The notes: a model not told the origin generated them from the sequence alone. DNA of 64,000 nucleotides from an uncultured Opitutales bacterium (GCA_900548275.1 URJY01000001.1:186001-250000); one strand, 5' to 3'; positions 42,888 to 53,078 are shown, counted from the stretch's first letter. A program made the numbers and translations.

Positions 42888-43931
42888 TTAGTTGCCCTTT
42901 ACGACATCCCAAAGCTCGTTGAACTTGGCGTTGTCCGCGCCGAGGTCGCGGATGAGTTCGCCGCGCCTGTAGAGGTCGTCGGGGATGAACATTCCGGGGT
43001 GGTTCTTGTTCTCCTCCGAGACGTATTTGCGGGCTTCGGGAATGGGCGCGCTGTAGCAGGTAAATTCCATATTCTTCGCCGCATTCTTGGGTTCGCATAC
43101 GAAGTCGATGAACTTGTAGGCGAGTTCCTTGTTCTTTGCCGTGGCGGGAATTACCCAGTCGTCGCAGCTCATCGAGATGCCTTCCTTCGGGCACATATAC
43201 GTCAGGTTCGGCGATTCCGCCAGAACTTGGAAGAGGTCGCCGCTATAGCCCTGCACGACGAGAAATTCGCCCGACTGGATGCCGACCTTGTAAAGCTCGT
43301 TGTCGAACTTCGCCAGATTCTTTTTCCATTTGAGCAGGATTTCCTTTGCCTTGGCGAGGTCTGCGTCGTTGGTGTCGTTCATACTTTTGCCGAGGAAGAA
43401 GAGGGCGGCTCCGATTGTTTCGCGGTGGTCGTTGAGCATAGTCATTTTGCCCGCGTATTTGGCGTTCGAGAAAACGTCCCAGCTTTCGGGCAGTTTGCCG
43501 ACCTTGTCCTTATTGTATGCGATGCAGGTGTAGCCGAGCATATAGGGCACGCTGTATTCCATTTTCTTGTCTATCGCCAAGTCGGCGAGCACCTTCTGGT
43601 TGACGAACTTGAGGTTCGGCAACTTCGAGTGGTCGAGCTTTTCGAGCATATTCTGCTCGAACATCACCCGCGCCATATAGGAAGTCGGGAGGATTACGTC
43701 GTAGCCCGTGCCGCCCGCCTTCAGTTTTGAATACATAAACTCGTTGGAGTCGAAAATGTCTATCACGACCTTGCAGTTGTTCTGCTTTTCGAACTCTCTT
43801 ACGAGATCCAAGTCTATGTAGTCCGACCACATATAGACGTTGAGCGTGGGTTTTGCGGGGCCGCACCCCGAGACGAGCGCGCCCGCGATTGCCGCGAGCG
43901 CAACAGCGCATACCGTTATGTATTTTTTCAT
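42888..43931 (-). CDS. potD: Polyamine ABC transporter substrate-binding lipoprotein
   Basis: The 347-residue protein has a signal peptide with lipobox VSGC (acylated Cys near residue 23), so it is a membrane-anchored binding protein. The mature part begins LNVYMWSDYIDLDLVREFEKQNNCKV, with GTGYDVILPTSYM and SWDVFSNAKYAGKMTML, matching the PotD/PotF family that binds spermidine or putrescine. It is the last gene of a potA-potB-potC-potD operon and is followed by a strong terminator. The exact polyamine cannot be assigned. Confidence 0.9.
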   Translation of the reverse strand: MKKYITVCAVALAAIAGALVSGCGPAKPTLNVYMWSDYIDLDLVREFEKQNNCKVVIDIFDSNEFMYSKLKAGGTGYDVILPTSYMARVMFEQNMLEKLDHSKLPNLKFVNQKVLADLAIDKKMEYSVPYMLGYTCIAYNKDKVGKLPESWDVFSNAKYAGKMTMLNDHRETIGAALFFLGKSMNDTNDADLAKAKEILLKWKKNLAKFDNELYKVGIQSGEFLVVQGYSGDLFQVLAESPNLTYMCPKEGISMSCDDWVIPATAKNKELAYKFIDFVCEPKNAAKNMEFTCYSAPIPEARKYVSEENKNHPGMFIPDDLYRRGELIRDLGADNAKFNELWDVVKGN

Positions 43932-43959
43932 TTCTTTTTATTCTCGTTGTTTATGGTTG

Positions 43960-44733
43960 TTAGTATTTCTTTTTTGTTAGGCACTGTCCGAGAATGGCGA
44001 CAGTGAAAGTGAGAGCCATAAATACGACGGACAACGCGTTGATTATCGCGGGCGCACCGTGTTTCATCATACTGTACACTTTGACGGGAAGCGTAGTGCT
44101 ACCCGGGCCGCCCACGAAGAACGTAACAACGAAGTCGTCCATCGAGAGAGTAAAAGCCATCATCGCGCCCGAGGCAATCCCCGGACCGAGCAACGGCAAA
44201 AGTATTTTCACGAATATCCGCAGATTCCCCGCACCCAAATCCTGCGCGGCTTGGATGATGTTGAAGTCGAAGTCCTGCAGTCTTGCCAGAACCGTGAAAG
44301 TTACGAAGCTTACGCTGAATGTTATGTGCGCCAGAATCACCGTGAACATACCGAGTTGCACTTTCAGGCTTACGAACATCAGCAAAAGGCTTATGCCCAT
44401 CAGAACGTCGGGCACAATCAGCGGCGCGTAGACGATTCCGTAGTGCACCGTCTGCAGTTTCGACTGCTTGTAGCGGTTGAGCACCCACGCCGCGCAAGTG
44501 CCTATCGCCGTCGAAAACAGGGTCGAGACGCAGGCGATTATCAGCGTGTTGAGCGTTGCGTTGATTACCGCGGAGTCGCGGAAAAGGGCTTCGTACCACT
44601 TGAGCGAAAAGCCCATCCATCTGCCGCCGTAGCGCGAGGCGTTGAACGACTGCGACACGAGCATTACAATCGGCAGATACATAAACGCCATCACGAACAG
44701 CGTTGCCAGAAGCGATGTGTAGCGCGTCCTCAT
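43960..44733 (-). CDS. potC: Polyamine ABC transporter permease
   Basis: The 257-residue inner-membrane protein has about six hydrophobic helices and the coupling-loop EAA-type motif IIQAAQDLGAGNLRIFVKILLPLLGPGI (about 155-183). The opening RYTSLLATLFVMAFMYLPIVMLVSQSFNASRYGG is typical of PotC. It begins with an ATG overlapping the stop of the potB-like gene by four bases. With PotB it should form the translocation channel for a polyamine. Confidence 0.92.
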   Translation of the reverse strand: MRTRYTSLLATLFVMAFMYLPIVMLVSQSFNASRYGGRWMGFSLKWYEALFRDSAVINATLNTLIIACVSTLFSTAIGTCAAWVLNRYKQSKLQTVHYGIVYAPLIVPDVLMGISLLLMFVSLKVQLGMFTVILAHITFSVSFVTFTVLARLQDFDFNIIQAAQDLGAGNLRIFVKILLPLLGPGIASGAMMAFTLSMDDFVVTFFVGGPGSTTLPVKVYSMMKHGAPAIINALSVVFMALTFTVAILGQCLTKKKY

Positions 44734-45653
44734 TTCGTGGAGTCTCCCGCCGAGCGGCGCGTATTGATGATGCTCTTTACGAGCTTGTTTTGTTTCACCA
44801 AAAATAGCAGTACGGGCACGGTTATTATTATCGAAAGGAATGCCGCAAGTGCCGCCGCCTCGGGCAGGTTTCGGTATGCCGAAGCCTTGATTGCAATCTT
44901 GTTGCCGAGCATTTCGCCGTCTACGCCGCCGACCAAGTCGGGAATTGCGTACGAGCCGAGCGCGGGGATTAACACAACGAGGGTTGCCGTAAATATCCCG
45001 CGCTTAATCCCCGGGAGGAAGATTCTGCGGAATGCGCAAAAGCGCGTTGCGCCGAGGTCGCGGGCGGCTTCGAGAAGCGAGAAGTCGAACTTTTCCGCCG
45101 CCGCGTAGATGGGCAGAATCGCGAACGGCAGGCACGTGTAGACCGTAACGATAATGACCGCGCCGATATTGTTGAGGAAGAACAGGTCTTCGGGAATCAG
45201 CCCCAACGCCAAGAGCGTTTGACGCAGGAAGCCGTCGGGGTGTAGCAACACGCGCCACGCGAAAATGCGGATGAGGAAGTTCGTCCAGAGCGGGATTATG
45301 ACAATCAGAAGCAGCCAGTAGCGGTATTTCGGCTTTTGAAGGGCAATCCAATAGCCCACGGGAATGCCGAGCAGCAGGCAGATGACCGTCACCGCGCAGC
45401 TTACCCAGACGGTGCGCCAGAGCACGCCCAAATACGAATTTTTCAGAACGTTTTCGATTGTCGAAAGCGTCCACCCCGCGTCGATACCGCCCGAGGGGTC
45501 TGCGGTTCTGAATGCTATTGCAAAGACCAGAACCGACGGAATGAGGAAAAAGACACAGAGCCACAGGAACGACGGAGCGGTCAGCAAATATTCCGACAAT
45601 TTCGAGCCGGCATTGGCGTTTCTCGCGCCCGTATGCGATGTTTCGTTTTCCAT
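44730..45653 (-). CDS. potB: Polyamine ABC transporter permease
   Basis: The 307-residue protein has a soluble N-terminus of about 28 residues, six membrane helices and the EAA-type loop LLEAARDLGATRFCAFRRIFLPGIKRGI near residue 215. TNFLIRIFAWRVLLHPDG is the PotB-characteristic segment. It lies ten bases after the potA stop and overlaps potC by four bases. Confidence 0.92.
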   Translation of the reverse strand: MENETSHTGARNANAGSKLSEYLLTAPSFLWLCVFFLIPSVLVFAIAFRTADPSGGIDAGWTLSTIENVLKNSYLGVLWRTVWVSCAVTVICLLLGIPVGYWIALQKPKYRYWLLLIVIIPLWTNFLIRIFAWRVLLHPDGFLRQTLLALGLIPEDLFFLNNIGAVIIVTVYTCLPFAILPIYAAAEKFDFSLLEAARDLGATRFCAFRRIFLPGIKRGIFTATLVVLIPALGSYAIPDLVGGVDGEMLGNKIAIKASAYRNLPEAAALAAFLSIIITVPVLLFLVKQNKLVKSIINTRRSAGDSTK

Positions 45654-45663
45654 TTCGGGTACA

Positions 45664-46767
45664 CTAATGAGGGGGTTCTGTGGGAATTGTCGTTACGTCG
45701 TCGCGGTGCCACGCCACCCAGACCTTGTCGCCCCAAGTGGGCTGTTTGTAGTCGAGGTAGCAGCGGTTGTGTTGCGAAAGCACGTTGATGCGGTGTTCGT
45801 TGACGCGCACCCAGTAGCGCGTCTGCGCGCCCTGATATACGATGTCGATAACTTCGGCTTCGACGGCGTTGAGGTTTTCGGCCTCCTTTTTGCTCCCGAA
45901 AATTCTGAATTTTTCGGGGCGGATGCTGACCGTAACCTTCGAGCCGTTCGAAAGTTTGTGCTCGTTGAACGAGGGAAATTCGCCCAAGCCGTCCATCGCG
46001 ATTTTGCAGTTTTCGCCGTCGATTTGCTCCACGATTTTGCCGTCGAAGAAGTTCGTATCGCCGATGAACGACGCCACGAACTTCGTGCGCGGATTTTCGT
46101 AGATTTCGGCGGGCGTGCCGATTTGCTCTATTACCCCGCCGTTCATAACGGCAATGCGGTCGCTAAGGCTCATCGCTTCGCCTTGGTCGTGGGTAACGTA
46201 GATAAATGTGGTACCGACCTCGTCGTGAATTCGGTCGAGCTCGAGGAGCATATACTGGCGCAGTTTGAGGTCGAGAGCCGCAAGCGGTTCGTCGAGGAGC
46301 AGGAGTTTCGGGCTGTTAATAAGCGCCCTTGCTATCGCCACGCGCTGTTTTTGTCCGCCGCTGATTGTGTTGGGCATACGCGAGCCGTGCCCTTCGAGGC
46401 GGATGATTTCGAGCATTTTTTCGACCTTTTTTGCAACTTGGTCTTCGGGCATACCCGCGGTTCTCGGGCCGAAGGCGATGTTGTCCCAAATACTCATATG
46501 CGGGAAGAGGGCGTAGTTCTGGAAAACCGTGTTGATTTTGCGCTTGTTCGGCGCAAGGTCCGTAATATTGACCGAATCGAGAAACACTTCGCCGCTTTCG
46601 GGGTCTTCGAAGCCGCCCGCGATTCTGAGCATTGTGGTTTTGCCGCAACCGCTCGGACCGAGAAGCGAGAACACCTCTCCGCAACGAACGCCGAAGCTCA
46701 CGTTCTTTACGACGTGCACGTCTCCGTAATATTTTTCAATATTTTTAAACTCGAAAAACTCGCCCAT
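45664..46767 (-). CDS. potA: Polyamine ABC transporter ATP-binding protein
   Basis: The 367-residue ATPase has Walker A GPSGCGKTTML (about 37-47), the ABC signature SGGQKQRVAIARAL, Walker B LLLLDEPLAALD and the H-loop THDQGEAMSLSDRIAVM. A C-terminal TOBE-type domain (about 270-350) includes SIRPEKFRIFGSKKEAENLNAVEAEVIDIVYQGAQTRYWV and is typical of PotA. It is the first gene of the operon and is divergent from the PEP-CTERM gene. Confidence 0.93.
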   Translation of the reverse strand: MGEFFEFKNIEKYYGDVHVVKNVSFGVRCGEVFSLLGPSGCGKTTMLRIAGGFEDPESGEVFLDSVNITDLAPNKRKINTVFQNYALFPHMSIWDNIAFGPRTAGMPEDQVAKKVEKMLEIIRLEGHGSRMPNTISGGQKQRVAIARALINSPKLLLLDEPLAALDLKLRQYMLLELDRIHDEVGTTFIYVTHDQGEAMSLSDRIAVMNGGVIEQIGTPAEIYENPRTKFVASFIGDTNFFDGKIVEQIDGENCKIAMDGLGEFPSFNEHKLSNGSKVTVSIRPEKFRIFGSKKEAENLNAVEAEVIDIVYQGAQTRYWVRVNEHRINVLSQHNRCYLDYKQPTWGDKVWVAWHRDDVTTIPTEPPH

Positions 46768-46926
46768 TTTTCAAATAGAAAAGCACAGAAGAAATACGAT
46801 GATTCCGCGTTTGAAAAGCTTTTTTTTCAATTTTTTTTCGTGCACCGAATCGGGGGCTTTTGCGCGTCCGATTTTCCGCCCGATTCCGCCCGCCTGTTTT
46901 TGTCCGATAATTTTCGTTTTAACCGC

Positions 46927-46956
46927 TTGACAAGTCCCGCCAATCGGTGCTAACTT
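46927..46956 (+). promoter_or_regulatory. Candidate sigma-70-type promoter of the PEP-CTERM gene
   Basis: TTGACA at 46927-46932 is followed after 18 bases by TAACTT at 46951-46956. It lies about 35 bp upstream of the start codon at 46992. Confidence 0.6.
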
Positions 46957-46991
46957 ATTGTGTATTACCCCAGTTTAACCAAAAACACACT

Positions 46992-48826
46992 ATGAAAAAG
47001 CTAATCGTTCTCTCCATTGCGGCGGCAATGGCCGCGCCCGCGTTTGCGTGGTACGAAATCAAAAACGCCACGGACACTCCCGACAACGCGCCATATATAA
47101 CTTCGGCCGCCGAAGACATTCTCTGGAAGGCAAACGGAGTCAACGGCACCGAAGAGCGCGGTCTCAAAGACTACTACGTAAAGGTCGCCGCAAACACTAC
47201 GGCTGCTTTCAAAAGATTGTATGCAAGCGGAGGCGGCGGTCAGTTCAACAATATGGTAACGTTGCTTGAAGAAGGCTCCACCCTCAGACTGACGAACCAG
47301 AAGGGGAACGGCGGTGATAGTTTTATTTTCAATGAATCGAGCAATGTAATGCTTATTTACAAGTTTAAGCTTGCGACGGCGCGACTTCGGCAACTGTCGA
47401 TTTTTCGAACGCAGACTCGGGTTTTAATATGGGTTATTCCTCGACGGCCACCGGCGCAACCACGATCGACCGCGGCTTTGAAGTGGGCGAGGGCGTAAAC
47501 CTGACCGCAAGCGGTCTTGCCAGCGGCAAAAACTTTGTGGTTACAAACCTGTCGGCAGGTTCGAAAACTCCGCTTTTCAACCTCAACGGCAATATGACGC
47601 TCGCCGAGGGAGTCGGTATGCAACTGAAGTTCGTAAAATTCACCCAAGGCGCAAATTCGGTGCTTGTAGCCGACCGCATGTTGTTCGGCACGCTTGATGC
47701 GGCGGGTACAACCGAAGCTACTTTCAACGGCGCGGTCAACGCCGCGACGGCAGGCGCAAATACGCGAATTGAACTGGCTGGCGGTTCTGTAAACCTTACC
47801 TCAAACGAAACAGCCCTTGCAAAGTCGGAAATCTCGGGCGGTTCTACCGACCGCGATTCCGCTCTGAACATCGTTAACTACGCGAAAGTCTTCTCCTACA
47901 CAGCGGGTTCGCGCACGACGCTCAATGTTCTCGACGGCGCGAAGTTGGTTATCGGCGACGGTTCGCAAAGTTACATATTCAATAACGGCGGTACGGCAAC
48001 GGTAAAAGGCGCGCTTGAATTCAATCTCAAGGCGGGTCAGCACGGCGTAACCAATCACCTCGGTAATATGACGGTCGACGGCGGCACGGTTGTCGCTACA
48101 TCCGTCGGCAGCGGTGCTTCGGCGTACGTTCTCGCCGCAACGGCGGGCAAAACGGTAACGCTCAAAAACGGTGCGCTGGCAAAGGTTGCGACTGCGAACG
48201 ACTTCCTCGGCATAAGCCTCGGCGGCACGTTCGACGTTCAGGACACTTCGAAAATCGACACACGTAACATCGCATTCTGCAATTCGAATAATGATTCGAG
48301 CGGCACGAGCAGAGCGGTTTTAAAACTCGTTTCGGGCGCAAACCTCACCAGCAAGGCGAATATCTTGGTAAACGGCAGTGGCGCGCCGGGCGCACTGCTC
48401 ACAACCGCGCGCCTTGAACTTGCAAAAGATTCGTACGAATTCGGCAGGCTCGAATTTTTGCGCGTTTCGAACATCGAAATCGTCCTCAACGGCTCGTCGC
48501 TTTCGTTCACGGATGTGCGCTCGTACACCGGCTCGCGCGTCTGTGACTCCAATTTGATTTTCACCGACTTCGAAAACGGCCTCGTAAAGCTCGGCATAAA
48601 CGAATCGATTCTCGCCGATGACGGCACGGTTTCGCTCGGCGTGGCGAACACCTCGCTGAAAATCAGCGGCTTAACAAAGGACGGCAAAGCCCTCAACGAC
48701 GGTTGGAGCATTGACTCGAACGGCTACCTGTTCAACCTCGGCGCGGTAGTGCCCGAACCCGCCGAATGGGCGGCGATTTTCGGCGCGATTGCCTTGGCAT
48801 TTGCGGCATACCGCAGACGTAAATAA
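46992..48826 (+). pseudogene. PEP-CTERM sorting-domain protein, interrupted by a frameshift
   Basis: The protein starts MKKLIVLSIAAAMAAPAFA, a signal peptide, and continues in frame to about 47370, then runs into unrelated sequence. The second frame, open from 47369, continues DGATSATVDFSNADSGFNMG and reaches a C-terminal ...VVPEPAEWAAIFGAIALAFAAYRRRK at 48826: a PEP motif, hydrophobic helix and Arg/Lys tail. A missing base near 47370-47376 would restore a 611-residue protein of beta-strand-rich repeats typical of autotransporter-like or pectin-lyase-like secreted proteins. No slippery sequence is evident. No exosortase is in the window. The break may be real inactivation, phase variation or an assembly error. 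Confidence 0.8.
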
Positions 48827-48849
48827 GTAGGTCGATTACCGAATTTAAA

Positions 48850-48881
48850 AGGCGTACGTTTTACCGCGTGCGCCTTTTTTT
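48850..48881 (+). terminator. Intrinsic terminator after the PEP-CTERM gene
   Basis: GGCGTACG (48851-48858) pairs with CGTGCGCC (48867-48874; one G-U pair) around an eight-base loop, followed by seven T's. The 244-bp gap up to the GH2 gene contains nothing else that I recognise. Confidence 0.8.
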
Positions 48882-49070
48882 GCGCAGGGCGGGGCGGTCT
48901 TTCGGAATGTCGCGGCGGCGTTGCGTACACAGCCCCGCAAGTCTGTACGTGCGACGCGCGCGCGAGCCGATTGTTTCAATTCCGCAAAAGTTGTACGTTT
49001 TTTTGTTGCAATGTTCGCGGAATTGAGTTTAGTTAATCGATTATCTATCTGTAATTTCCATAGAATAAAA

Positions 49071-51350
49071 ATGAAAAATCTTGCCGTCTCCATCCTGTTC
49101 CTCCTTTTTTCGATATGCGCGAACGCCGACATTGCGCCGCTTTCTTGGCAAATCGGCTATTCGGAGAAATGCGGCGAAGAGCCGTCGGAATATTTTCCCG
49201 CGACCGTCCCGGGGGCTGTGCAGCTCGACATCGGCAGGGGCAAAAAACTTCCCGAGCCCGACTACGCTGACAACGTTAAAAAATACGAATTTCTCGAGGA
49301 CTGCTATTTCACCTACCGCACGTCTTTCGCCAAGCCCAAACTCGACCGCAATCGAAGGCTTTTCTTCGTCTCGAAAGGTATCGACTACAAATTCGACATA
49401 ATTTTCAACGGGAAAAAAATATTCTCGCAGGAGGGAATGTTTACGCCCGTAGACATCGAACTTACCGACATTCTCGCCGAGAACAACGAGCTTAAAGTGG
49501 TCGTGCATCCCGCGCCGAAATCGCGCGGCAAAGACGCAAAACTCGCCCCCGCCGACTTCCGCGCGCAGGCGGACGGCAGTTTCAAGCCGCCCGTAAACTA
49601 CGGCTGGGACTGGAATCCGCGGATGGTCTGCCTCGGCATTTGGGACGAAACCGGGCTTGAAATCCGCAACGGCTCTTTTATCAGCGAGCAGTATTTTTCG
49701 TACGTTCTTTCCGACGATTTGAAGACGGCAAAACTTTCGCTCGAATTTTCGGGAAAGTCGCTGAAGGGTTGCATATACCAGTGGCGGCTGCTCGACGCAA
49801 ACGGCAATGTCGCCGCCGAGAGGTCGGGGCGGATAGATTCGAACCGCTTTTCGTCGAACGACGAGGGCGTCCTTGAAAACCCGAATCTGTGGTGGACTCA
49901 CGACCACGGAACGCCGTACCTGTATACTTTCAACCTCAAACTTTTCGACTCCGACAAGCGGGAACTTCAGAGCATTTCCGAAAAGGTCGGCTTCAAAAAA
50001 CTTTCGCTTGTCCTCAACGACGGCGAATACCAAGGCGCAACGGCAAGGCGCGGCGAGCGTCCCGCATACCCCATGCAAATTCTGCTCAACAACCGCCGCA
50101 TTTTCGCAAAGGGCTCGAACTGGGTGAACCCCGAATTGTACAACGGCACGATTACGCGTGAACGCTACGAAACCCTCGTAAAATACGGCAGAGAGGCAAA
50201 CTTCAATATTTTCAGATGTTGGGGCGGCGCGCTCGTGAACAAGGAATCGTTTTTCGAGGCGTGCGATAAATACGGAATTCTGGTCTGGCAGGAATTTCCG
50301 CTTGCGTGCAACAACTACAAAAACAACGACCGCTACTTGGGCGTGCTCGAGCGCGAGGCGGCTTCGATAGTCAGGCGCGTGCGCCGCCACGCGTCGCTTG
50401 CGATGTGGTGCGGCGGCAACGAACTGTTTCAGGGATGGTCGCGGATGGACGACCAGAGCTGCGCCCTGCGCCTGCTAAACGCAATTTGCTACAAGTTCGA
50501 CCGAAAGACTCCGTTCCTCTACACGTCGCCGATGAACGGCGTAATGCACGGGCCCTACTACTTCTTCCACCCGCGCGACAAAAAGACGATGATTAACTAT
50601 TTCCGCGACTTCAACGCCGTTGCCTATACCGAATTCGGCGTGCCGTCGATCTCTCCGATTGAAGTAATCAAAAAGGTCATCCCCGAAGACGAACTTTCGC
50701 AGATAAAGCCCACAAAATCTTGGATTGCCCACCACGGCTTCGACGCGTTCGGACCCGACAGGTGGCTTTGCCTCTCCGACTTGGAGCTTGTTTTTAGGGA
50801 CAAACCCGAATCGCTCGAAGATATGGTCGAAAAGAGCAACTTTCTGCAAGTGCAGGGCTATAAGGCGATATTCGAAGAGGCTCGGCGACAGAAACCGCAT
50901 TGCTCGATGGTAATAAATTGGTGCTATAACGATTCGTGGCGGGCGGTCGCAAACAATTCAATCGTAGCCTATCCCGACATAAAAAAGCCCGCATTCGAGG
51001 CGGTGAAAGACTCGTGCCGCCCCGTGCTCGCAAGCGCGAGATTCCCCAAATTCAACTGGTATTCGGGCGACGAATTCAGGGCGGAACTTGCCTTGCTGAA
51101 CGACTCCTTTAAGGAGGTCGGCGCGCTTGACATTAACGCATACGTTTTAATCGGCGGCAAAAAGACGAAAGTACTAACGTGGAACTGCCCGCCCGCGGAG
51201 GCGAACAAAAACGTTCTCGGGCCGCAGGCGGCATTCGTCCTTCCCGATTTGTCGAAGACCGACAGGTTCGACTTCCTGCTCGAAGTGGACGGACACCCCG
51301 AATACAATTCGAAATACTCGTTCGCCGTAAAAAAAGACAGCAACCTTTAG
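49071..51350 (+). CDS. Glycoside hydrolase family 2 beta-mannosidase
   Basis: The 759-residue protein has a signal peptide (MKNLAVSILFLLFSICANA) and the GH2 layout: jelly-roll N-terminal domain, immunoglobulin-like domain and catalytic barrel. The acid/base Glu451 lies in MWCGGNELFQGW and the likely nucleophile Glu521 in AYTEFGVPS. YGWDWNPR and ANFNIFRCWGGALVNKESFFEACDKYGILVWQEFP follow the beta-mannosidase subfamily rather than beta-galactosidase. It should act on mannose-containing glycans in the periplasm or outside. The start at 49071 lacks an evident Shine-Dalgarno. It is downstream of the PEP-CTERM gene but behind that gene's terminator. Confidence 0.9.
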   Translation: MKNLAVSILFLLFSICANADIAPLSWQIGYSEKCGEEPSEYFPATVPGAVQLDIGRGKKLPEPDYADNVKKYEFLEDCYFTYRTSFAKPKLDRNRRLFFVSKGIDYKFDIIFNGKKIFSQEGMFTPVDIELTDILAENNELKVVVHPAPKSRGKDAKLAPADFRAQADGSFKPPVNYGWDWNPRMVCLGIWDETGLEIRNGSFISEQYFSYVLSDDLKTAKLSLEFSGKSLKGCIYQWRLLDANGNVAAERSGRIDSNRFSSNDEGVLENPNLWWTHDHGTPYLYTFNLKLFDSDKRELQSISEKVGFKKLSLVLNDGEYQGATARRGERPAYPMQILLNNRRIFAKGSNWVNPELYNGTITRERYETLVKYGREANFNIFRCWGGALVNKESFFEACDKYGILVWQEFPLACNNYKNNDRYLGVLEREAASIVRRVRRHASLAMWCGGNELFQGWSRMDDQSCALRLLNAICYKFDRKTPFLYTSPMNGVMHGPYYFFHPRDKKTMINYFRDFNAVAYTEFGVPSISPIEVIKKVIPEDELSQIKPTKSWIAHHGFDAFGPDRWLCLSDLELVFRDKPESLEDMVEKSNFLQVQGYKAIFEEARRQKPHCSMVINWCYNDSWRAVANNSIVAYPDIKKPAFEAVKDSCRPVLASARFPKFNWYSGDEFRAELALLNDSFKEVGALDINAYVLIGGKKTKVLTWNCPPAEANKNVLGPQAAFVLPDLSKTDRFDFLLEVDGHPEYNSKYSFAVKKDSNL

Positions 51351-51379
51351 CGGTAATTAGAAAACAGCCCCGTCGATGC

Positions 51380-51793
51380 TTATCGGCGCGGGGTGCTCTT
51401 CTCAAAGCCCGCGCCGACGTCTACGCTTTTAATTGTTTTTCTCGCCAACCAGAAGAATAGGGCGGAGATTATCCCTTTTGCGGCTCTTTCGGTTATCGGG
51501 GCATCCTTTTTGAATATCGCCGAAATCACGCCCGCGCTCGACAGAAAAAACACCGCCGTCAACAACATCTTGACGGGAACGGCAAAAACCGAACTTATCG
51601 GTCTGCCGCGGTTCGTGATAAACACAAGCCAGAGATAACTCAAAACACCCCACGCGCCAAAGTAGATTGCCGCCGACGGGCTTATTACAAGCCCCCGTTC
51701 GTCGTAAGAAACATTTTCAACAAGAATAAATAGCCCGCCGACGATATTTGCAAACACATCGAAATAGCTCGAAAATAAATAGTATTTTTTCAT
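51380..51793 (-). CDS. Hypothetical membrane protein
   Basis: The 137-residue protein has three clear membrane helices (about 4-25, 41-60 and 70-95) and a possible fourth near 108-122, with no motif that I recognise. Its start overlaps the stop of the DUF4230-like gene by four bases (ATGA), so the two are coupled and probably work together. It has a GC-rich hairpin just after its stop (51365-51400, no T-tract). Confidence 0.7.
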   Translation of the reverse strand: MKKYYLFSSYFDVFANIVGGLFILVENVSYDERGLVISPSAAIYFGAWGVLSYLWLVFITNRGRPISSVFAVPVKMLLTAVFFLSSAGVISAIFKKDAPITERAAKGIISALFFWLARKTIKSVDVGAGFEKSTPRR

Positions 51794-52617
51794 TTAATAC
51801 TACTTGGAAGTGTTGATGTGTTTTCTTCCCGACTGTTGACGGTTTCTTGCGGAGTAGATTCCAAGCTCTTGGGCATTTCTAATGTAATTCCTTCCAAACT
51901 TTTTACTGTTTCTTGCGGGCGTCGTTCGAATTTTACAATAACTCTTGACGGATCTTTGATGTTTATATCTCCAATAAGGGGAAAAATTTGGCTTACCATT
52001 ATCTTCGCTATACTTTCTTTTGCGACGATCTGTGCATTGTTGAGTTCCAATTTCCCGTTTTCGGTAAGTTTTTCCTGTAACTTGCCGGAGTTAAAATATT
52101 CATCATTTAACTTTTCCAGTCTCTCTTTACTCGATACAACGAGCCATCCTCCTACAGCCAATTCTTTCACCTGTTGGTTATAGTAACCTACAGGCTCATT
52201 AAGGATAAGCGGGTTTACATAAACGTAGGCTGATCCGTTCTCTATTGTTAAATCAAAATTTCCAAGGTTTACATAGTATTGACATACCGCATCGAGTGTA
52301 ATTTGGTATTGAATTCTTTTTTCAAAAAAACCTGATACGCAATTTTCCCCATTGTGCGTAATTTCTGGGGTGTCGGTAAATCTGATGGTTGATTCGGCTA
52401 CGATAAGTTTATCTACTCCTCTAAGTACATATGATACCTTGGTCGGATTAGGTTCGGAAATTATTGTAGTGGTAGTCGTGACAGAAGATCTTCCTATCAT
52501 AAATGTCCCAATGAGTGCCATAATTAAAATAACGGCAAGTAATACAAGGGCTAATATAAGCGAAACTCTGTTTAAGCTATTTTTTTCTCCGATGGCTTCT
52601 TCTAATTTTGTATTCAT
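51790..52617 (-). CDS. Membrane-anchored DUF4230-like protein
   Basis: The 275-residue protein has a short cytoplasmic N-terminus, one membrane helix at about 19-42 (SLILALVLLAVILIMALIGTF), then a Thr/Ser-rich linker and a domain beginning LRGVDKLIVAESTIRFTD and containing FDLTIENGSAYVYVNPLILNEPV, which resembles DUF4230. The C-terminal 40 residues repeat (P)QETV-S-E segments. The gene is distinctly more AT-rich than its neighbours, which may indicate transfer. It heads a two-gene unit with the small membrane protein and faces away from the RHH and kinase genes. The DUF4230 assignment is from memory of the family and is tentative. Confidence 0.65.
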   Translation of the reverse strand: MNTKLEEAIGEKNSLNRVSLILALVLLAVILIMALIGTFMIGRSSVTTTTTIISEPNPTKVSYVLRGVDKLIVAESTIRFTDTPEITHNGENCVSGFFEKRIQYQITLDAVCQYYVNLGNFDLTIENGSAYVYVNPLILNEPVGYYNQQVKELAVGGWLVVSSKERLEKLNDEYFNSGKLQEKLTENGKLELNNAQIVAKESIAKIMVSQIFPLIGDINIKDPSRVIVKFERRPQETVKSLEGITLEMPKSLESTPQETVNSREENTSTLPSSIK

Positions 52618-52698
52618 ATTCTATTTGTATATACGAGCAATGTTTTGTAATGCAAGTAAAAACTTTGCAATTGGTTCTAAATTGGTAGGCTTTTCCGA

Positions 52699-52941
52699 AT
52701 GAAGCCCAAATTGACATCCAACATTATCTTGCGCGTCGACGACGAACTCAAAACAAGTTTGACCAAAATCCAGACCGAAACGGGGTTTTCGGTATCCGAG
52801 GTCGTCCGCCAGTCGCTGTTGTCGTTTGTCGATTACTACAACAAGCACAAGTGTGTTGTCCTGCCCATTTCGGTCATTCCCGCCAGAGATTTGGACAAGT
52901 TAAAGCGCGATGCCGCAAGAAAATCGCAGCCGCAAAAATAG
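52699..52941 (+). CDS. Ribbon-helix-helix domain protein
   Basis: The 80-residue protein has a ribbon-helix-helix N-terminus: SNIILRVDDELKTSLTKIQTETGFSVSEVVRQSLLSFVDYY (about 7-47), with the strand residues NIILRV and the second-helix SVSEVV. The C-terminal 30 residues are basic (KLKRDAARKSQPQK). It resembles CopG-type antitoxins, but no toxin is adjacent. It lies 174 bp upstream of a Ser/Thr kinase on the same strand and could regulate it. Confidence 0.75.
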   Translation: MKPKLTSNIILRVDDELKTSLTKIQTETGFSVSEVVRQSLLSFVDYYNKHKCVVLPISVIPARDLDKLKRDAARKSQPQK

Positions 52942-53078
52942 GGCATTGCGAATTTCACGCGTCCGAGTCCGTGCGGCGGCGAATTTGTCTGCATTTTCTT
53001 CATACACTTTTCGTTCCTCAAAACATTCTTCGCGAAAATTAAAAAAATCTTCCCCGAAAAAAATATTTTAATTCGTGC

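Noticed and set aside
47357..47376. Programmed -1 frameshift in the PEP-CTERM gene
   Set aside because: No X-XXY-YYZ slippery heptamer or downstream pseudoknot is visible, so a deletion or assembly error is simpler.
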